Notes: generated by a model not told the origin, from the sequence alone. 64,000 bases of DNA from Candidozyma auris (GCF_003013715.1 NC_072816.1:868001-932000); one strand, 5' to 3'. Numbered from the stretch's first letter, positions 18,210 to 29,045 are shown. Made by a program: numbers and translations.

Positions 18210-21200
18210 CTAGTTCTTCTTTTTGTTCTTCTTTTTTTCGCTGCTGCTGCTTTTTCCCTCGATGAACTGTAAGATTTCCTCTACCGACTTAGAAGCAATG
18301 GCTGGATCAGATACAGGCAGACTCTTTTTGCCGTTCTTCCCTGCCAGTTTCTGTGCTGGTTTGGAAGCAACAGAGGCATTCAGTTTCGCTGCAATCTTGC
18401 CCTTTTGATTCTTTCTCTGTTCAGCGGCTTGGTGCTCGTTGTAGGCAATGTATGTCTTGATCTGGGTGACAAAGTTGGAGCATTCTTTGGAAAAGACGTC
18501 TTCAGGGCCAACGACCTTGTTGAAGACTTCACCAGCTTTAGCGAATTGCTCCTGTGCACCTTTGTAGTTACCCAATTGGACCAAGGAAACGGCGTAACGG
18601 TGTCTAATGAGGGCAGTAATATCGGAGACTTCACCGTTCAACTTCTCAGACGTTTCAAGCGACTTTGCAAAGAGCTTATTGGCCTCCTTGTGAAGCTTCA
18701 TATCCTGTAATATTGCAGCAAAGTTGGTCAATGTACTCACACAGTTTGGATGATTGGGGCCGTAGACGTCTGTCCATAATTGAAGTGCACGGCTATTAAG
18801 CGCAAAGGCACCTGACTGATCCTTGTTGAGGCTATCGAAGAACGATGCCTTGATGTAGGCGTTGATCGTCTCGTAACTGTCTGCGCCGAATATTCTTTCG
18901 TTCAAGATAATGGCTTTACGAGCGACTATCGAAGCCTCGGTGGTCATGCCTCTCTCGGCGTAGAACTGAGCCAAAGTAGAGTAGAGGGAGGCTGCCTCAG
19001 TATTGACAGTACCATAAATTTGCTGATAGAACGAAATCAATTCTGTCATGAGAGTAGTACCCACCTCCACGTCACCTTTGCTGAGATGAGACTTTGCGGT
19101 CTCGTAAACCTCGTCGACCATGGAGCATCTGTAACTGGCATCCTTCACAATTGGAACAATATCAACAATATCGTCAACAATAAAGACTGTAGTTCGCTTC
19201 GGAGGAGGCGAAACCTCAGCGGGCTTCTGGTGATTCTTCTTTCCCTTTCCTTTCTTCTTACCCTTTGTCTCAGAGACTTGTTCAACCACCTCCTGAGATG
19301 TCTCGTTGGCGTCAAACTCCTCTTTCGTAAAGTGGTAAGAGCGAGCTTTCCACTGTATGCCTACTTTCATAGCAATCTCTCTTAACAAGCTGAAAGGTTT
19401 GATATTTTCTGGCCAGTCTGGGGCTAGTGAGTATCTGAAACGGAGGAACACCTCTTTTTCAATTGCATTGATCACGTCCTCAGGCTTCATGTCAGCAAAA
19501 GCAGTCTCTTCCTTTGAGAATAATGGCTTGAGCAAGGCGTCAATCTCAATTGTTGGGCTGCCATTCACCTTACGACCAAACAAGCAGTTGTGGAAGTGTA
19601 CCACAAAATGAGGCTTCAAAAGGAATGGAACTGTCTTGCCAAGTTTACGAATAACATGCTTGGCTCCTCTAGCAATCATTTCTTGAATGGCGAGTTCAGT
19701 CAAGGCAGTCATGTTTGCCTTTACTGGCACTAGCTTAGCAGAAGACTGCTTCTTCTCGTCTTCTGTGGTTTCTTCCTTTTCAGTCTTTTCATCCTTTTCT
19801 TTCTCCTCTCCCAGTTTGGTCTTTTCTTCCTCTGCTTTCTGTTTAATGGCGGCCTCATTATCCCTCACTGTAGCCTCAGTTTCCTTTTCAAAGGCCTCAA
19901 TTCTGCTTAAAGCTTGTTTCACGATGTAGCCCAAGTATCTCATATTGATACCGGCACGGTGCATGAAAGCAGTCAAGTGGGCACCATCAAAAGGAACCAG
20001 GTTTTTCATGATGTCGTCCAAAAGCTCGGGAATCAACTGCTTTTTGATGAAGTTCGACACTTCCCTGACATCTTCCTGATCATCCTTCAGCTCTTCAACA
20101 CCAGTGAAGGCATCTGGGTTGAGAACAATCTGGTCGACTGGAAGCGCAATCAGAGGTTTTTCTTCTCCATCCTTGAGCTTGCCCTCCTTCTCCAAGCGCT
20201 CGGTCTCTACTTTAAACATAGCAGCCGCCTTTCTCTTATACCACTCTTCAACAGCATCATGTCTCAAAGAAGCCTCCTTGTGTGGGTACGAAGTCTCAGA
20301 AGCATCGTAGTGCTCGTCCAAAAACTCTATGTCCAAAGGTGTGGTTCTGTACAAGTCAATGATGTACTTCCTGTGGTCGGTACCGACAATGCACTTTGCA
20401 TCCTTCGAAAGAGCAAGCTCTTTATCTGTACTTGCTCCAGATGCCAACTCCACAGTGTGAGGCTTCAAGTGAAAAGCTTCTCCAATTGGTTTCAAAGCTT
20501 CATTGAAGTCCTCCGAAGTATGAATCACATTATTCTCGTGCGAGTAACCTTGGACAATCTTGTCAATCAGATTTCCATTTTCATCCACTTGGTCGGAGAA
20601 AACACCAGGGACTGGGGCCTGACACACGACTCTCTCGCCAAGGAAATCAACGATACAAGTCAACAAGTTGCTAACACCAGGCACATCAAGTCTGTTTAAA
20701 AGCTTGACCGCAGCCAAATCTTTGCCAAAACAGTAACGAGCAGCCTCATCACCTCCAGTTTCATCATGAGCACCAGTGGCATTCACACCAAAACTGTAGA
20801 AGATATTGTTGCGCAAAAAGATGTGATCGGATTTGGGCTCGTTAGGGTTCAATGGAACGATGTTGCCCCTCAATATTTCAACGGCAGTGGTGGTCGATAT
20901 CTGAGTGAACTCCTGGATATACTTGTTGAGCAATTTTTCCCTGAGCAAACGTTCATTGAACGAATCCTTGGAAAATTCCTTGATACCTTGGTACTCCTCG
21001 TTCCAATCCTTGACAAAGTCAGCGCCATCGACGCCGTTCGAGATCACAGGGAGCTGAGAGCGGAAGGAGTCTGGAATGGTGGAATCTTTTAATGCCGCTT
21101 CTGTAACCAACCATGGGTAGGAAACGGCAGACTGAGAGAGAACCAAGTAGCTCTCGGCATATTCCGAACCCTTTGCGAGCGCATCCTTATTAGCTTCAAT

Positions 21201-22073
21201 GGTGGCAAGGAACTTGGGCGATAACGAGGCAACCAAGTTGTGGAAGATATACTCACGGTGGTATGCGCCCTTCTCGTTGACCTTTAACGAAGGGTCGAAG
21301 TTGGCATTCGACAAACGGTTTACAAAAAATCCCGAGGCGTGACAAGTGATGGAATACGTTTCGCTTTCCAAAGTGGTCAATGTGAGGTAGAGCAAGTCGC
21401 CCTTAGCCTTTTGGTGCTGGGGAACACTCCACTGCGACAAAGTAAGTGACTTGATTGGGAGGTTCCACCTGGCAAGAATGGAGTCGGTGGTAGCAAAGTC
21501 CACCACATCAAATTCCTTTGGTTCAACGAGTTGCGAGACAACTGCCTTGATCTGAGCCTTTTCTTCGTCGGACGTTTCATTCTCAGCCGAGTCTTCCGTC
21601 TCCTCCTTCTTTTGTTCCTCCTGCTTCTTTTCCTCATGTTTCTTCACTTCCTTGAAACCCAAGCTGTTGAATTTCACTCCTCCAGCACTCACACCGTAAG
21701 CACGAGCAGCGTGATCGAAGAAATTCATACCAATGGTCTCTCTAAATTTCAAGAGATGGTCGTAGACGTCTTTTAAAGAGTAAGCTCTTTCGGTCAATCT
21801 GAGGTCGAACTTACCTGGAGCACCAAAGACTTCTTCCAAAGTAGAAAAATCATCAAATTCCTCTGTCACGTTCTTTTCCCCGTGAAACAAGTTGAAGTTG
21901 GTCAACTGGCTCAACAAAGAGCTCGCAGTTAGGGCTTCTTTCACGTCACTCACGGTATCGGTAACCACATGGTGAGTTTCCACGTACTCAATTTTATGGC
22001 CCAAAAACGAGGGAAGCGCTATTTTGAGCACGACCTGAGCGGGCTCCGGCTGTGACAGTTGTGCTTCTGCCAT
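18210..22073 (-). CDS. CLU1: Clustered mitochondria protein / eIF3-associated Clu1 (Tif31)
   Basis: Large cytoplasmic RNA-binding protein needed for normal mitochondrial distribution and loosely associated with eIF3. The 1287-aa product has the ubiquitin-like CLU N-terminal region (about 10-90), a GSKIP-like region, the central Clu domain (about 330-590, with TPLDIEFLDEHY at its end), the eIF3p135/central helical region with a Lys/Glu-rich coiled insert (about 735-780), and a C-terminal TPR array (about 995-1190, with repeated A..Y..L/Q..YG..H motifs). A Lys-rich tail ends SSSSEKKKNKKKN. Length equals other Clu1 proteins. It is convergent with the MMT gene, 111 bp apart. Confidence 0.93.
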   Translation of the reverse strand: MAEAQLSQPEPAQVVLKIALPSFLGHKIEYVETHHVVTDTVSDVKEALTASSLLSQLTNFNLFHGEKNVTEEFDDFSTLEEVFGAPGKFDLRLTERAYSLKDVYDHLLKFRETIGMNFFDHAARAYGVSAGGVKFNSLGFKEVKKHEEKKQEEQKKEETEDSAENETSDEEKAQIKAVVSQLVEPKEFDVVDFATTDSILARWNLPIKSLTLSQWSVPQHQKAKGDLLYLTLTTLESETYSITCHASGFFVNRLSNANFDPSLKVNEKGAYHREYIFHNLVASLSPKFLATIEANKDALAKGSEYAESYLVLSQSAVSYPWLVTEAALKDSTIPDSFRSQLPVISNGVDGADFVKDWNEEYQGIKEFSKDSFNERLLREKLLNKYIQEFTQISTTTAVEILRGNIVPLNPNEPKSDHIFLRNNIFYSFGVNATGAHDETGGDEAARYCFGKDLAAVKLLNRLDVPGVSNLLTCIVDFLGERVVCQAPVPGVFSDQVDENGNLIDKIVQGYSHENNVIHTSEDFNEALKPIGEAFHLKPHTVELASGASTDKELALSKDAKCIVGTDHRKYIIDLYRTTPLDIEFLDEHYDASETSYPHKEASLRHDAVEEWYKRKAAAMFKVETERLEKEGKLKDGEEKPLIALPVDQIVLNPDAFTGVEELKDDQEDVREVSNFIKKQLIPELLDDIMKNLVPFDGAHLTAFMHRAGINMRYLGYIVKQALSRIEAFEKETEATVRDNEAAIKQKAEEEKTKLGEEKEKDEKTEKEETTEDEKKQSSAKLVPVKANMTALTELAIQEMIARGAKHVIRKLGKTVPFLLKPHFVVHFHNCLFGRKVNGSPTIEIDALLKPLFSKEETAFADMKPEDVINAIEKEVFLRFRYSLAPDWPENIKPFSLLREIAMKVGIQWKARSYHFTKEEFDANETSQEVVEQVSETKGKKKGKGKKNHQKPAEVSPPPKRTTVFIVDDIVDIVPIVKDASYRCSMVDEVYETAKSHLSKGDVEVGTTLMTELISFYQQIYGTVNTEAASLYSTLAQFYAERGMTTEASIVARKAIILNERIFGADSYETINAYIKASFFDSLNKDQSGAFALNSRALQLWTDVYGPNHPNCVSTLTNFAAILQDMKLHKEANKLFAKSLETSEKLNGEVSDITALIRHRYAVSLVQLGNYKGAQEQFAKAGEVFNKVVGPEDVFSKECSNFVTQIKTYIAYNEHQAAEQRKNQKGKIAAKLNASVASKPAQKLAGKNGKKSLPVSDPAIASKSVEEILQFIEGKSSSSEKKKNKKKN

Positions 22074-22152
22074 TTGTGGAGTAAGTGATTAGAGTAAGTC
22101 TGACTGAGAAGAATGAAAAACTTTGTGGGTGCCTGGGCACTGCAGGCAGAAA

Positions 22153-22162
22153 TGGTTGCAAA
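22153..22162 (-). promoter_or_regulatory. TTTGCAACCA motif, CLU1 upstream
   Basis: A-variant reading toward CLU1, 79 bp before its ATG. Confidence 0.4.
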
Positions 22163-22629
22163 TCCGGGGGAATGAGGACAGTACAACTGGACAACGAGAA
22201 TGAATTGATATATAGGAGCTTATGAAAAATCGAACGTATTGTAAAAAGTTGCGTTATTTAGGTGCTGTTGTTGGTGACGGAGGGGTCGGCAAGTGGACAC
22301 CCAGCTAAGGCGCTGTTTCATTCGAACCGTTCAAAAAGCCAGCAAACAGCAACGCTATATAGACAAACTAAGGAAAAACTATATTTGTCTGAGATATGTT
22401 ACCTATTTGAGCGCATGGTGTAAGTGTTACCATCCATTGGGCATCAGTGTCTCACTCACGAACTCTTCTGTGGTGTAGTGCTGACATTTCACTCACTTCG
22501 GGCAGGCAAGATTAATTTAAATTAAATTAAAACACTCCCATGTGTCTCCTTGAAAACTCACAATAATTTTGCCGATAATAAGAAAGACCACGGAGGCGAC
22601 TTTTGTTGGACTTTACTCTTTAGCGGCCA

Positions 22630-22702
22630 CTATTTATGGCTGCGAAATTTTAACAAACTAAAAGAAGCGTCCGTCAACGTCAACCATCCAAAGCCATAAA
22701 TA
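22630..22702. repeat. 12-bp perfect inverted repeat flanking a 49-bp loop
   Basis: CTATTTATGGCT at 22630-22641 is the exact reverse complement of AGCCATAAATAG at 22691-22702. The left arm overlaps the TTCGCAGCCA motif (minus strand, 22637-22646); the right arm keeps only the AGCCATAAATA half. Confidence 0.8.
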
Positions 22703-22932
22703 GAAGCTCCTATAACTCACAAAGGATTTTGTGAGCTCAAATTTAAAGAGCTCCTTTTGGGCTCCATTGGTGCCGTTTTTTCGGTACTTTTTCACTTACA
22801 CCTCCCTCCATCCTCTATGTCTCACTTTTTCACAACCTCTATCAAGCATCGCACATCTACAGTCACCAAACACTACTACACTGCTTCTCTGAAGGAGGCT
22901 ACACTTATTTTCTTTCTTTGCTACCTACTTTC

Positions 22933-24825
22933 ATGACAGACTCTTTAGGCAACTGCAACCTCCCGCCTACCCCAGCTTCGCTAGATCCCCCCAAAGTGCA
23001 TATCAATGACCTTCCTCATGAGATCTTACTAGACGTGTTTGCCCACATGCAGCCCGTGGAGCTCAAGGATCTCCGATTGGTTTGTCGAAAATGGAACCTG
23101 GTGGTATCAGATAAGTCTGCTTGGGTCAAGGCATTCCACAACCGTTTTGGCACTGGCAATGTGTTTGCCTCTGTTACGGGCTCCTCCATGTGGCTCACAG
23201 AGTACTTGGGCAGAGTGGCGATGTCACGGAAATGGAGCAAGGGTAAAACGTTTTCTCACTCGTATGCATTGGTCAACAACGAGTTTGGCATGCGGGTGCC
23301 TCCCAAAGTGTTTGTGGACTTCATTCACGATCGACTCTTGACGTTTGCTCGATTCTCGGGAGCCATATCCATGTGTACGCTTTCCACGGGCCGCAACCAG
23401 ACGTTTTTCCCTGAGAGTTCGGTTTTATCCATGGGCATGGCGGTAGATTGTAACTGGTCCCACTTGTGTGTGGGGAAGCCCAATGGTGAGGTGTGTCTCA
23501 AGAACCTCATAACTTCTTCCAACAGCGTTTCGGGAAAACAGTCAGTGACGAATCTTCAGGGCCAGACAGACGATCCGATTATGATTCTTCGCATGAACGA
23601 TGCATTTGATAAACATAAGGAGAAGATGGAGATCGTGGCTGGCACCAATGGCGGGCTTCTACATATGTGGAGTACCACCAAGCTCTTGAGGACGATCTTC
23701 GTGAGTCAAACTTGTGGAGTACTCGATGTGGTTAGTGACTTCTCAAAGACAGTCATCGTGGTCACAGAAGAAGAGATTGTTGCTTATGAGTTGACCACTG
23801 GGGAGGAATCCCATCGTCTTTCTCATGGCGTTGCAGCCACTGGAGATACCGGCTTCTACATTGACTTGGCTGGGATGAACGTTGTGGCTCATAGTGATAG
23901 TAAAATCAAAGTGTTCCATCTCTCTGAGCAAGTATACACGCGGGAAACCTCGGCCCCTGATGGCTTAAGCATCATCAGTGGAAAGATGCAGCAGACTCAG
24001 CATAAAACAAGGCACCCCGAAATTGCTGGTGGAGACGGGCGTCTTTTCGCTCTCGTTTTTTCGGATGGGAGCGTCAGCACTTTCAATATTCGTGACACAG
24101 ACAGCGAAATCAAGTTTCTTACACGGATAATGCCTCGTCACGACGCTCCGCACGGGATATTCGACTGGACTGCTGTGGCCTTGAACAGTTCTGTGATTGC
24201 GATTGGGCTAATTCCCAATTGGGTCCATTTCTACGATGCCCACCTGGGCGAGTACCTACGAGAAGGAGCCAAGATTCTGCGCAAGCTCTTCCGTGCTGGT
24301 GAGCCTCCCATTCGACACATTGAGTTTAGCCCTCTGCAAACATCAGGAGTCGTCGTCAGCGGCAGCGTTGCTCAATACTTCAAGTTTGGAGAAGACACCA
24401 AAGGTCAAAAGAAAAAACCAAACACGCCTCAATCGGCAGAAGGGTCCTCCCGAAATGCCATGCATCGTCATATCAAGGATCAATTGGCCGACTACGAAAC
24501 GCTTGAACATTCCCAACGTCAAGCCGAGCTAATGGCAGACAGGTATAATGGAACAGAGCACGAGTCAGAGCTAGACGAGTTACGAATGGCCATGGCTCTT
24601 AGCGCCAGTAGCGCTCCCACAACAAGTGAGGATGAAGAGCTTGAAAGAGTATTGGCGCTCTCAAGAGAAGAGCTGGAAAGAGTCGTCACTCCAGTTGAAG
24701 GCGGGCTGTGGACACACGAGATATTTAAGCAACCTGCCACTGGCCATCCAGGAGAAATCAGAGATGAGAGTGATGATGATGAAGTGTTTCGGCGAGTAAT
24801 CGAGCTCCTGCTTCATGACCATTGA
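22933..24825 (+). CDS. UFO1: F-box protein with C-terminal UIMs (Ufo1-like)
   Basis: Likely substrate receptor of an SCF ubiquitin ligase; S. cerevisiae Ufo1 targets Ho and Rad30-type substrates for degradation. The F-box spans about 23-66 (INDLPHEILLDVFAHM, LVCRKWNLVV). The middle (about 130-490) is a WD40-like beta-propeller with weakly conserved repeats. The C-terminus has ubiquitin-interacting motifs: DELRMAMALSAS (from 548), EDEELERVLALSREEL (about 566-581) and a degenerate third one (DDDEVFRRVIELLLHD). F-box plus propeller plus UIMs is the particular Ufo1 arrangement. The start is the ATG at 22933, not the in-frame TTG at 22918; 630 aa. Confidence 0.83.
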   Translation: MTDSLGNCNLPPTPASLDPPKVHINDLPHEILLDVFAHMQPVELKDLRLVCRKWNLVVSDKSAWVKAFHNRFGTGNVFASVTGSSMWLTEYLGRVAMSRKWSKGKTFSHSYALVNNEFGMRVPPKVFVDFIHDRLLTFARFSGAISMCTLSTGRNQTFFPESSVLSMGMAVDCNWSHLCVGKPNGEVCLKNLITSSNSVSGKQSVTNLQGQTDDPIMILRMNDAFDKHKEKMEIVAGTNGGLLHMWSTTKLLRTIFVSQTCGVLDVVSDFSKTVIVVTEEEIVAYELTTGEESHRLSHGVAATGDTGFYIDLAGMNVVAHSDSKIKVFHLSEQVYTRETSAPDGLSIISGKMQQTQHKTRHPEIAGGDGRLFALVFSDGSVSTFNIRDTDSEIKFLTRIMPRHDAPHGIFDWTAVALNSSVIAIGLIPNWVHFYDAHLGEYLREGAKILRKLFRAGEPPIRHIEFSPLQTSGVVVSGSVAQYFKFGEDTKGQKKKPNTPQSAEGSSRNAMHRHIKDQLADYETLEHSQRQAELMADRYNGTEHESELDELRMAMALSASSAPTTSEDEELERVLALSREELERVVTPVEGGLWTHEIFKQPATGHPGEIRDESDDDEVFRRVIELLLHDH

Positions 24826-25304
24826 TTGTGTTCCGGCCCATTGTCTTTTAGTTGCGAGGTTTCGCAGCCACAAACAAGTCATCTTTATTCAACGGTTTCG
24901 CGAACAGCTTTTGACTCCTTGTTGAGTCATACAGGTCACAAACCACTTCTTTACTTGAAATCTGAAGATAGACTTATAGGCATTTTGATAATCTTTTCCG
25001 ATGAATATCCATCACTCAATTTTTGATTTAAAAAAAAAAAAAGAAAAAAGATTAAAAAAAAACATCGGTGTTATTTGTCCGGCTAGGAAGTTCCCGATCG
25101 CACCCGACTAGTTTCCAAAAAGGTACGGCACAGAAAAAGTTTTAGGTTGCCGTTATTTGCGAGATCTTCCTTCCGATGAAACCGTTTTTCTCCTTACCTT
25201 TTGCCATCACCAATTTGAACTCCCGCAAATAATTTCTCTTGTTGCGGTTCTCTGCTACCCCCAGGCAAATTGCCTAGAGTTCACATCCATCTTGCATTAC
25301 TGTC
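24826..25304. other. 479-bp spacer upstream of RPM2-like gene
   Basis: It has one TTCGCAGCCA motif (24861) and an interrupted poly-A tract at about 25028-25062, probably a nucleosome-depleted promoter element. No gene. Confidence 0.6.
24861..24870 (+). promoter_or_regulatory. TTCGCAGCCA motif, RPM2-like gene upstream
   Basis: Exact match, 434 bp before the ATG and only 35 bp after the UFO1 stop. Confidence 0.4.
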
Positions 25305-28300
25305 ATGGCTTTCAAGCTTCGGGAGCCGAGGATTCAATTTTTTCAATCCTCTTTTCCTTACTTGAACAACAACGCCCTAACGAAATACCTGCGAAAGCAC
25401 ACTCGTCATTGGCGCTCAGATGAACCTCATCCTTCCAATCACAGATATCTTTCGATTGCAAGTGGTCATTATGGCATTTATTTCACCATCCTTAATCATG
25501 AGTTACGCAGGGAAGAGAAGGCAGGACTCAACGATACAAACTCCCACATTCTTTTAGTTTTCCCTTCGAGCACTCCATTGGCTCAGTCTATTCCATATTT
25601 GATTATAAGCAAGGTTAAAGATGAGGTTTACAGTCACATCAACCATCTCAAGGATGTCTCGAGAGAGCTCTTGTCGCTGTGGGCGCTTGTGAAACCAAGG
25701 AGCCTTAAGCAGCAGCGAACATTCATCAGACATTTTTCCACCAGCGGGGCAGAGTTAGATCGTGATCCTTTGAAGCTCTACTCTTTGCTGCAACCCAAAA
25801 TCGAGGAGTTGCCAGTCGAGCCGACAGAGGAGCAACCCTTTGAAGATTCCTTCCAGAAAACTCAAGCTGAGAACATCATGAGAATATACAACAACCATAC
25901 ATCTTCAGAGGAGTTAGACGTCATATATCCACTCTACCAATCGCTTAAGCGGAATGACATCCCACTTCCGTCGATTTTGCATTACAATATTGTCCTTGAG
26001 TCTATTTTGTTGAGACTGCTCGACAACCAAACTTTGTCGCTCACTGCCATTGAGTCCAGACTCACAAATCTTCTTACTGTGTATCAGGACGTTCTTCGCT
26101 TTTGCTCAAAAAGCTCTTTGAAGCCAGATTCTACAACGTACGACCTTGTGTTGAAAGGAGTTTTCGATGGCTGCGTCGACACGATCACCGCTGGCCGGTC
26201 ACCCGTTGTTGCCCAACACATTTACCACGAGTTCGAGGCCAAAGCTCTGGAGTTTTGCCAGGTGGGTGTCGAGTTGTTTATGTCCTTGAAGGATCACCAG
26301 GCACTTTCACTAACTTCTCTTATGCCAAGCTTGTTAGCTGCTGTCACTAGTTACCCTCAGGTTTTAAGTGCAGAACTTATCAAGAAGATTTTGGAACTTC
26401 GAGACATTCCCGTCGGTGATGGATATTTCTATGTCGGCTTGATTGACTTATCGAAATACTTCGCGTCCACCGGCGTTGATGGACTGAGCAAAGAGGAAAT
26501 CCACAAATATTTAATTTCAGTCTATGAGGATTTCAAGTCCAACACGGACAGATTTCTGGATCTCCTTGCCTATGAATACAACGTTTACTCTGCATTGATA
26601 CTGGCATTGATAGGCAATGGCAACTTGCTGTTGGCAACGAAATTTTTGGATGATATTTTAAGAGATTATAGGTCTGCTTTGCAGGCATCAGCCAAGGATA
26701 TTGATATCGCAAAGCAGAAAGTCTCTTCGCTTCTCTCAGTGTATCTCGAGGCTATCATGGAGACGGGCACAACATCTGAGATTCACAGGTCATACAACCT
26801 TTTAGAGAAATTCAATAAGGTTCCTTATCTTCCTGAGTTGTCTACTCATGTTTACAACAAATTGATTGGTCACTTCATCAACGAATACTCGTCACTCGAG
26901 ATGCAAAAGGAGTCGAGCAAAAGCGAAAAGTTGCTCAAGGCTCAGAAGACATGTTATGACATTATTTGGAGACTCTATGAGAGCGTTGCGATCCGCTCCG
27001 ACTTTCAAAACTCTCAGTATGATGCTACCATCTTTCCAAAAAAATATGCTAGTTGCAGAGAGCATTTGTTGTCGTTGAGTATCGACTTAAACGACCAAGC
27101 AAAGATTCTTCGCATTGTGAAAGAAATCATCGCCAAGAATCATGCGATCGTGGATTGGAATGTCTCCAAAAAGTTAGTCATATACCTTGTTAACGCTTCT
27201 GAAATGTTGAACAATGACGAATACACCAACTTATGTTGGTCAATTTTAGAACAGCAATCAACTCATCATTTCGAAGACTCAACAAAACTCAACAGTTTCG
27301 TGAGTGAGCATATTCCTTACCTCACACAGTTTACGACTGAGGTATCTTCGAACAGGTTGTCTAATTCTCCGATGATTAGAAACGCGTTTGCTGGTTTTCA
27401 ACTTTCTTCTGATAACATTTTTGGTTTGATGTGTGCTATGAACTACTTTATGCAAGTGGCAACTTCACAAGAGCTAAGCAATGATGATAAAGTAAAAGTG
27501 TTGCAATACCAAGCAAATCTCATCAAGGAGTTTGAAGACACAGAAAACCATTACTTGCAGCTCTCTGATGAGCTTATTCAGTTTAAGACCAACGTCAAGA
27601 ATTCATTCGTATGGCTAGCATCATCGCTCCCATCTGATGTACGTGTTACACCAGATATCACACAAGTGTTCAAGCTTCTTGGTTTAGAGGCACCATCTGG
27701 AGTCGGTGAGCGATTAAACGCAATTATGGCTTTGGATTACTCAGAGCAACTCTCGATTGAATTCTCAAAAGGTGTTGACCTTGTCATCACCGCGTTAAAA
27801 CATGGTTACAATTTCAACGCGCTCACATGGAAGGTGATTATCAACAGAAATTTTGTCATCGATGTTTTAGCAAGAGAGAAGAGCATCATGATCTTTGACT
27901 TTATTGCCAGGCTACTTCACCTGTCTCTTGAAGTCAATGAGAAGCACGCTTTACTTGCTCAGATCATATCATTTAACCATGAAAAGATTAACATTGAGAT
28001 AATGAAGATGTTGCTCACCGATGATTTCAAGGAATCTCTAGGAAGTGGTCGTGTTATGGATGCATTTGCCAATTTTTTCATGCTGACAAGCAACAAGTAC
28101 TTCGTGTCATTATTCGAGAGAAGTTTTGAAACCTTTGTGAGCAGTTGCGAGAACAACAAGTGGCTTGCTAAGGCCATTTGCAAAGTCTCATCCACAAACA
28201 AACTGCACTTGGTTGAGTTGATACCCGATCAACGCATTTATTCGCTTGATGCTCAAAACCAGGACGATGTCGAGCTCCTAGCTTCTGTTGTCACTTGTTT

Positions 28301-29045
28301 CATCGACCTTAATCGTGACGCTGAAGTCACTAAGCTTATGAAACATTACTATTCTGGCGATGGGGGTAATCGTGCATTGATGAATTCTAACAAGATGATA
28401 TCTGTGTTGGTTGACTTCTACATTAGGAAAGGGGACTATGATGTTGTTCTTGACCGATTCGAAGAGTTTGCTGATCGTTCATTGGAACTCAAGCAAGCTG
28501 TCAAGTTTGCGAACTTGATGGCTGAACTATCAGGACACAAGGCACGCAGAACAAGTACCAAAGATGACGAAGATATCTCAACATTTGCCTTGAGCCTTCT
28601 CTCTTTAAAGGACTTTGGACAGATGTCCAAATTGCTCGAGCTGAACAAAGTTTTCTTGAGGAACAAAACAGCGCTTTTTGATTCATTGGTGTACTACTTG
28701 ACGAAAGCTTCCACTTTAAGTGCAGAGAAGACCTCAAACAAGCTCAAATGCAAGTTTGAAGCCTTAATGAGACTTTCCAAAGTGATGCGATTGAAAGAAC
28801 TAGCAGTGGATAGTTTGATCAATGTCATACGTCTCTTGGCCGCGATGAGAGCCAGAGACTTATTGAACATTCTTGTGAACAAATTCGTCAACAGGAATGA
28901 AACTGCATCGGTGATTAACCTTTACTTCTTGCAAATAAAAATCTCTTCCGCTCACGAGGCTAACAAGCTCAAGCAGGAGTTTGAGTCGGCATTGCGCAGT
29001 GTTGGTGACGAGATTAACTTGGCCAGCTTAAAGCAGGCTGTTTAA
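25305..29045 (+). CDS. RPM2: Probable mitochondrial RNase P protein subunit (Rpm2-like)
   Basis: A 1246-aa helical-repeat protein, probably the protein subunit of mitochondrial RNase P, which processes mitochondrial tRNA 5' ends and in yeast also supports mitochondrial translation. The N-terminus begins MAFK and is basic, and has a RSLKQQ motif near residue 135 as I recall from S. cerevisiae Rpm2 (1202 aa). The remainder is a long run of degenerate PPR/alpha-helical repeats (for example PDSTTYDLVLKGVFDG, PSILHYNIVLESIL). The assignment rests on length, N-terminus and repeat style; another large mitochondrial PPR protein is the alternative. Convergent with the mannosyltransferase, 84 bp apart. 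Confidence 0.6.
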   Translation: MAFKLREPRIQFFQSSFPYLNNNALTKYLRKHTRHWRSDEPHPSNHRYLSIASGHYGIYFTILNHELRREEKAGLNDTNSHILLVFPSSTPLAQSIPYLIISKVKDEVYSHINHLKDVSRELLSLWALVKPRSLKQQRTFIRHFSTSGAELDRDPLKLYSLLQPKIEELPVEPTEEQPFEDSFQKTQAENIMRIYNNHTSSEELDVIYPLYQSLKRNDIPLPSILHYNIVLESILLRLLDNQTLSLTAIESRLTNLLTVYQDVLRFCSKSSLKPDSTTYDLVLKGVFDGCVDTITAGRSPVVAQHIYHEFEAKALEFCQVGVELFMSLKDHQALSLTSLMPSLLAAVTSYPQVLSAELIKKILELRDIPVGDGYFYVGLIDLSKYFASTGVDGLSKEEIHKYLISVYEDFKSNTDRFLDLLAYEYNVYSALILALIGNGNLLLATKFLDDILRDYRSALQASAKDIDIAKQKVSSLLSVYLEAIMETGTTSEIHRSYNLLEKFNKVPYLPELSTHVYNKLIGHFINEYSSLEMQKESSKSEKLLKAQKTCYDIIWRLYESVAIRSDFQNSQYDATIFPKKYASCREHLLSLSIDLNDQAKILRIVKEIIAKNHAIVDWNVSKKLVIYLVNASEMLNNDEYTNLCWSILEQQSTHHFEDSTKLNSFVSEHIPYLTQFTTEVSSNRLSNSPMIRNAFAGFQLSSDNIFGLMCAMNYFMQVATSQELSNDDKVKVLQYQANLIKEFEDTENHYLQLSDELIQFKTNVKNSFVWLASSLPSDVRVTPDITQVFKLLGLEAPSGVGERLNAIMALDYSEQLSIEFSKGVDLVITALKHGYNFNALTWKVIINRNFVIDVLAREKSIMIFDFIARLLHLSLEVNEKHALLAQIISFNHEKINIEIMKMLLTDDFKESLGSGRVMDAFANFFMLTSNKYFVSLFERSFETFVSSCENNKWLAKAICKVSSTNKLHLVELIPDQRIYSLDAQNQDDVELLASVVTCFIDLNRDAEVTKLMKHYYSGDGGNRALMNSNKMISVLVDFYIRKGDYDVVLDRFEEFADRSLELKQAVKFANLMAELSGHKARRTSTKDDEDISTFALSLLSLKDFGQMSKLLELNKVFLRNKTALFDSLVYYLTKASTLSAEKTSNKLKCKFEALMRLSKVMRLKELAVDSLINVIRLLAAMRARDLLNILVNKFVNRNETASVINLYFLQIKISSAHEANKLKQEFESALRSVGDEINLASLKQAV

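Larger units (their letters stand above)
22074..22932. other. 859-bp divergent promoter CLU1-UFO1
   Basis: It holds two TTYGCARCCA motifs on the minus strand (22153, 22637), a perfect 14-bp palindrome TTAATTTAAATTAA near 22512-22525, and a 12-bp inverted repeat CTATTTATGGCT (22630-22641) / AGCCATAAATAG (22691-22702). A TATATAG lies at 22208. No gene. Confidence 0.6.
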
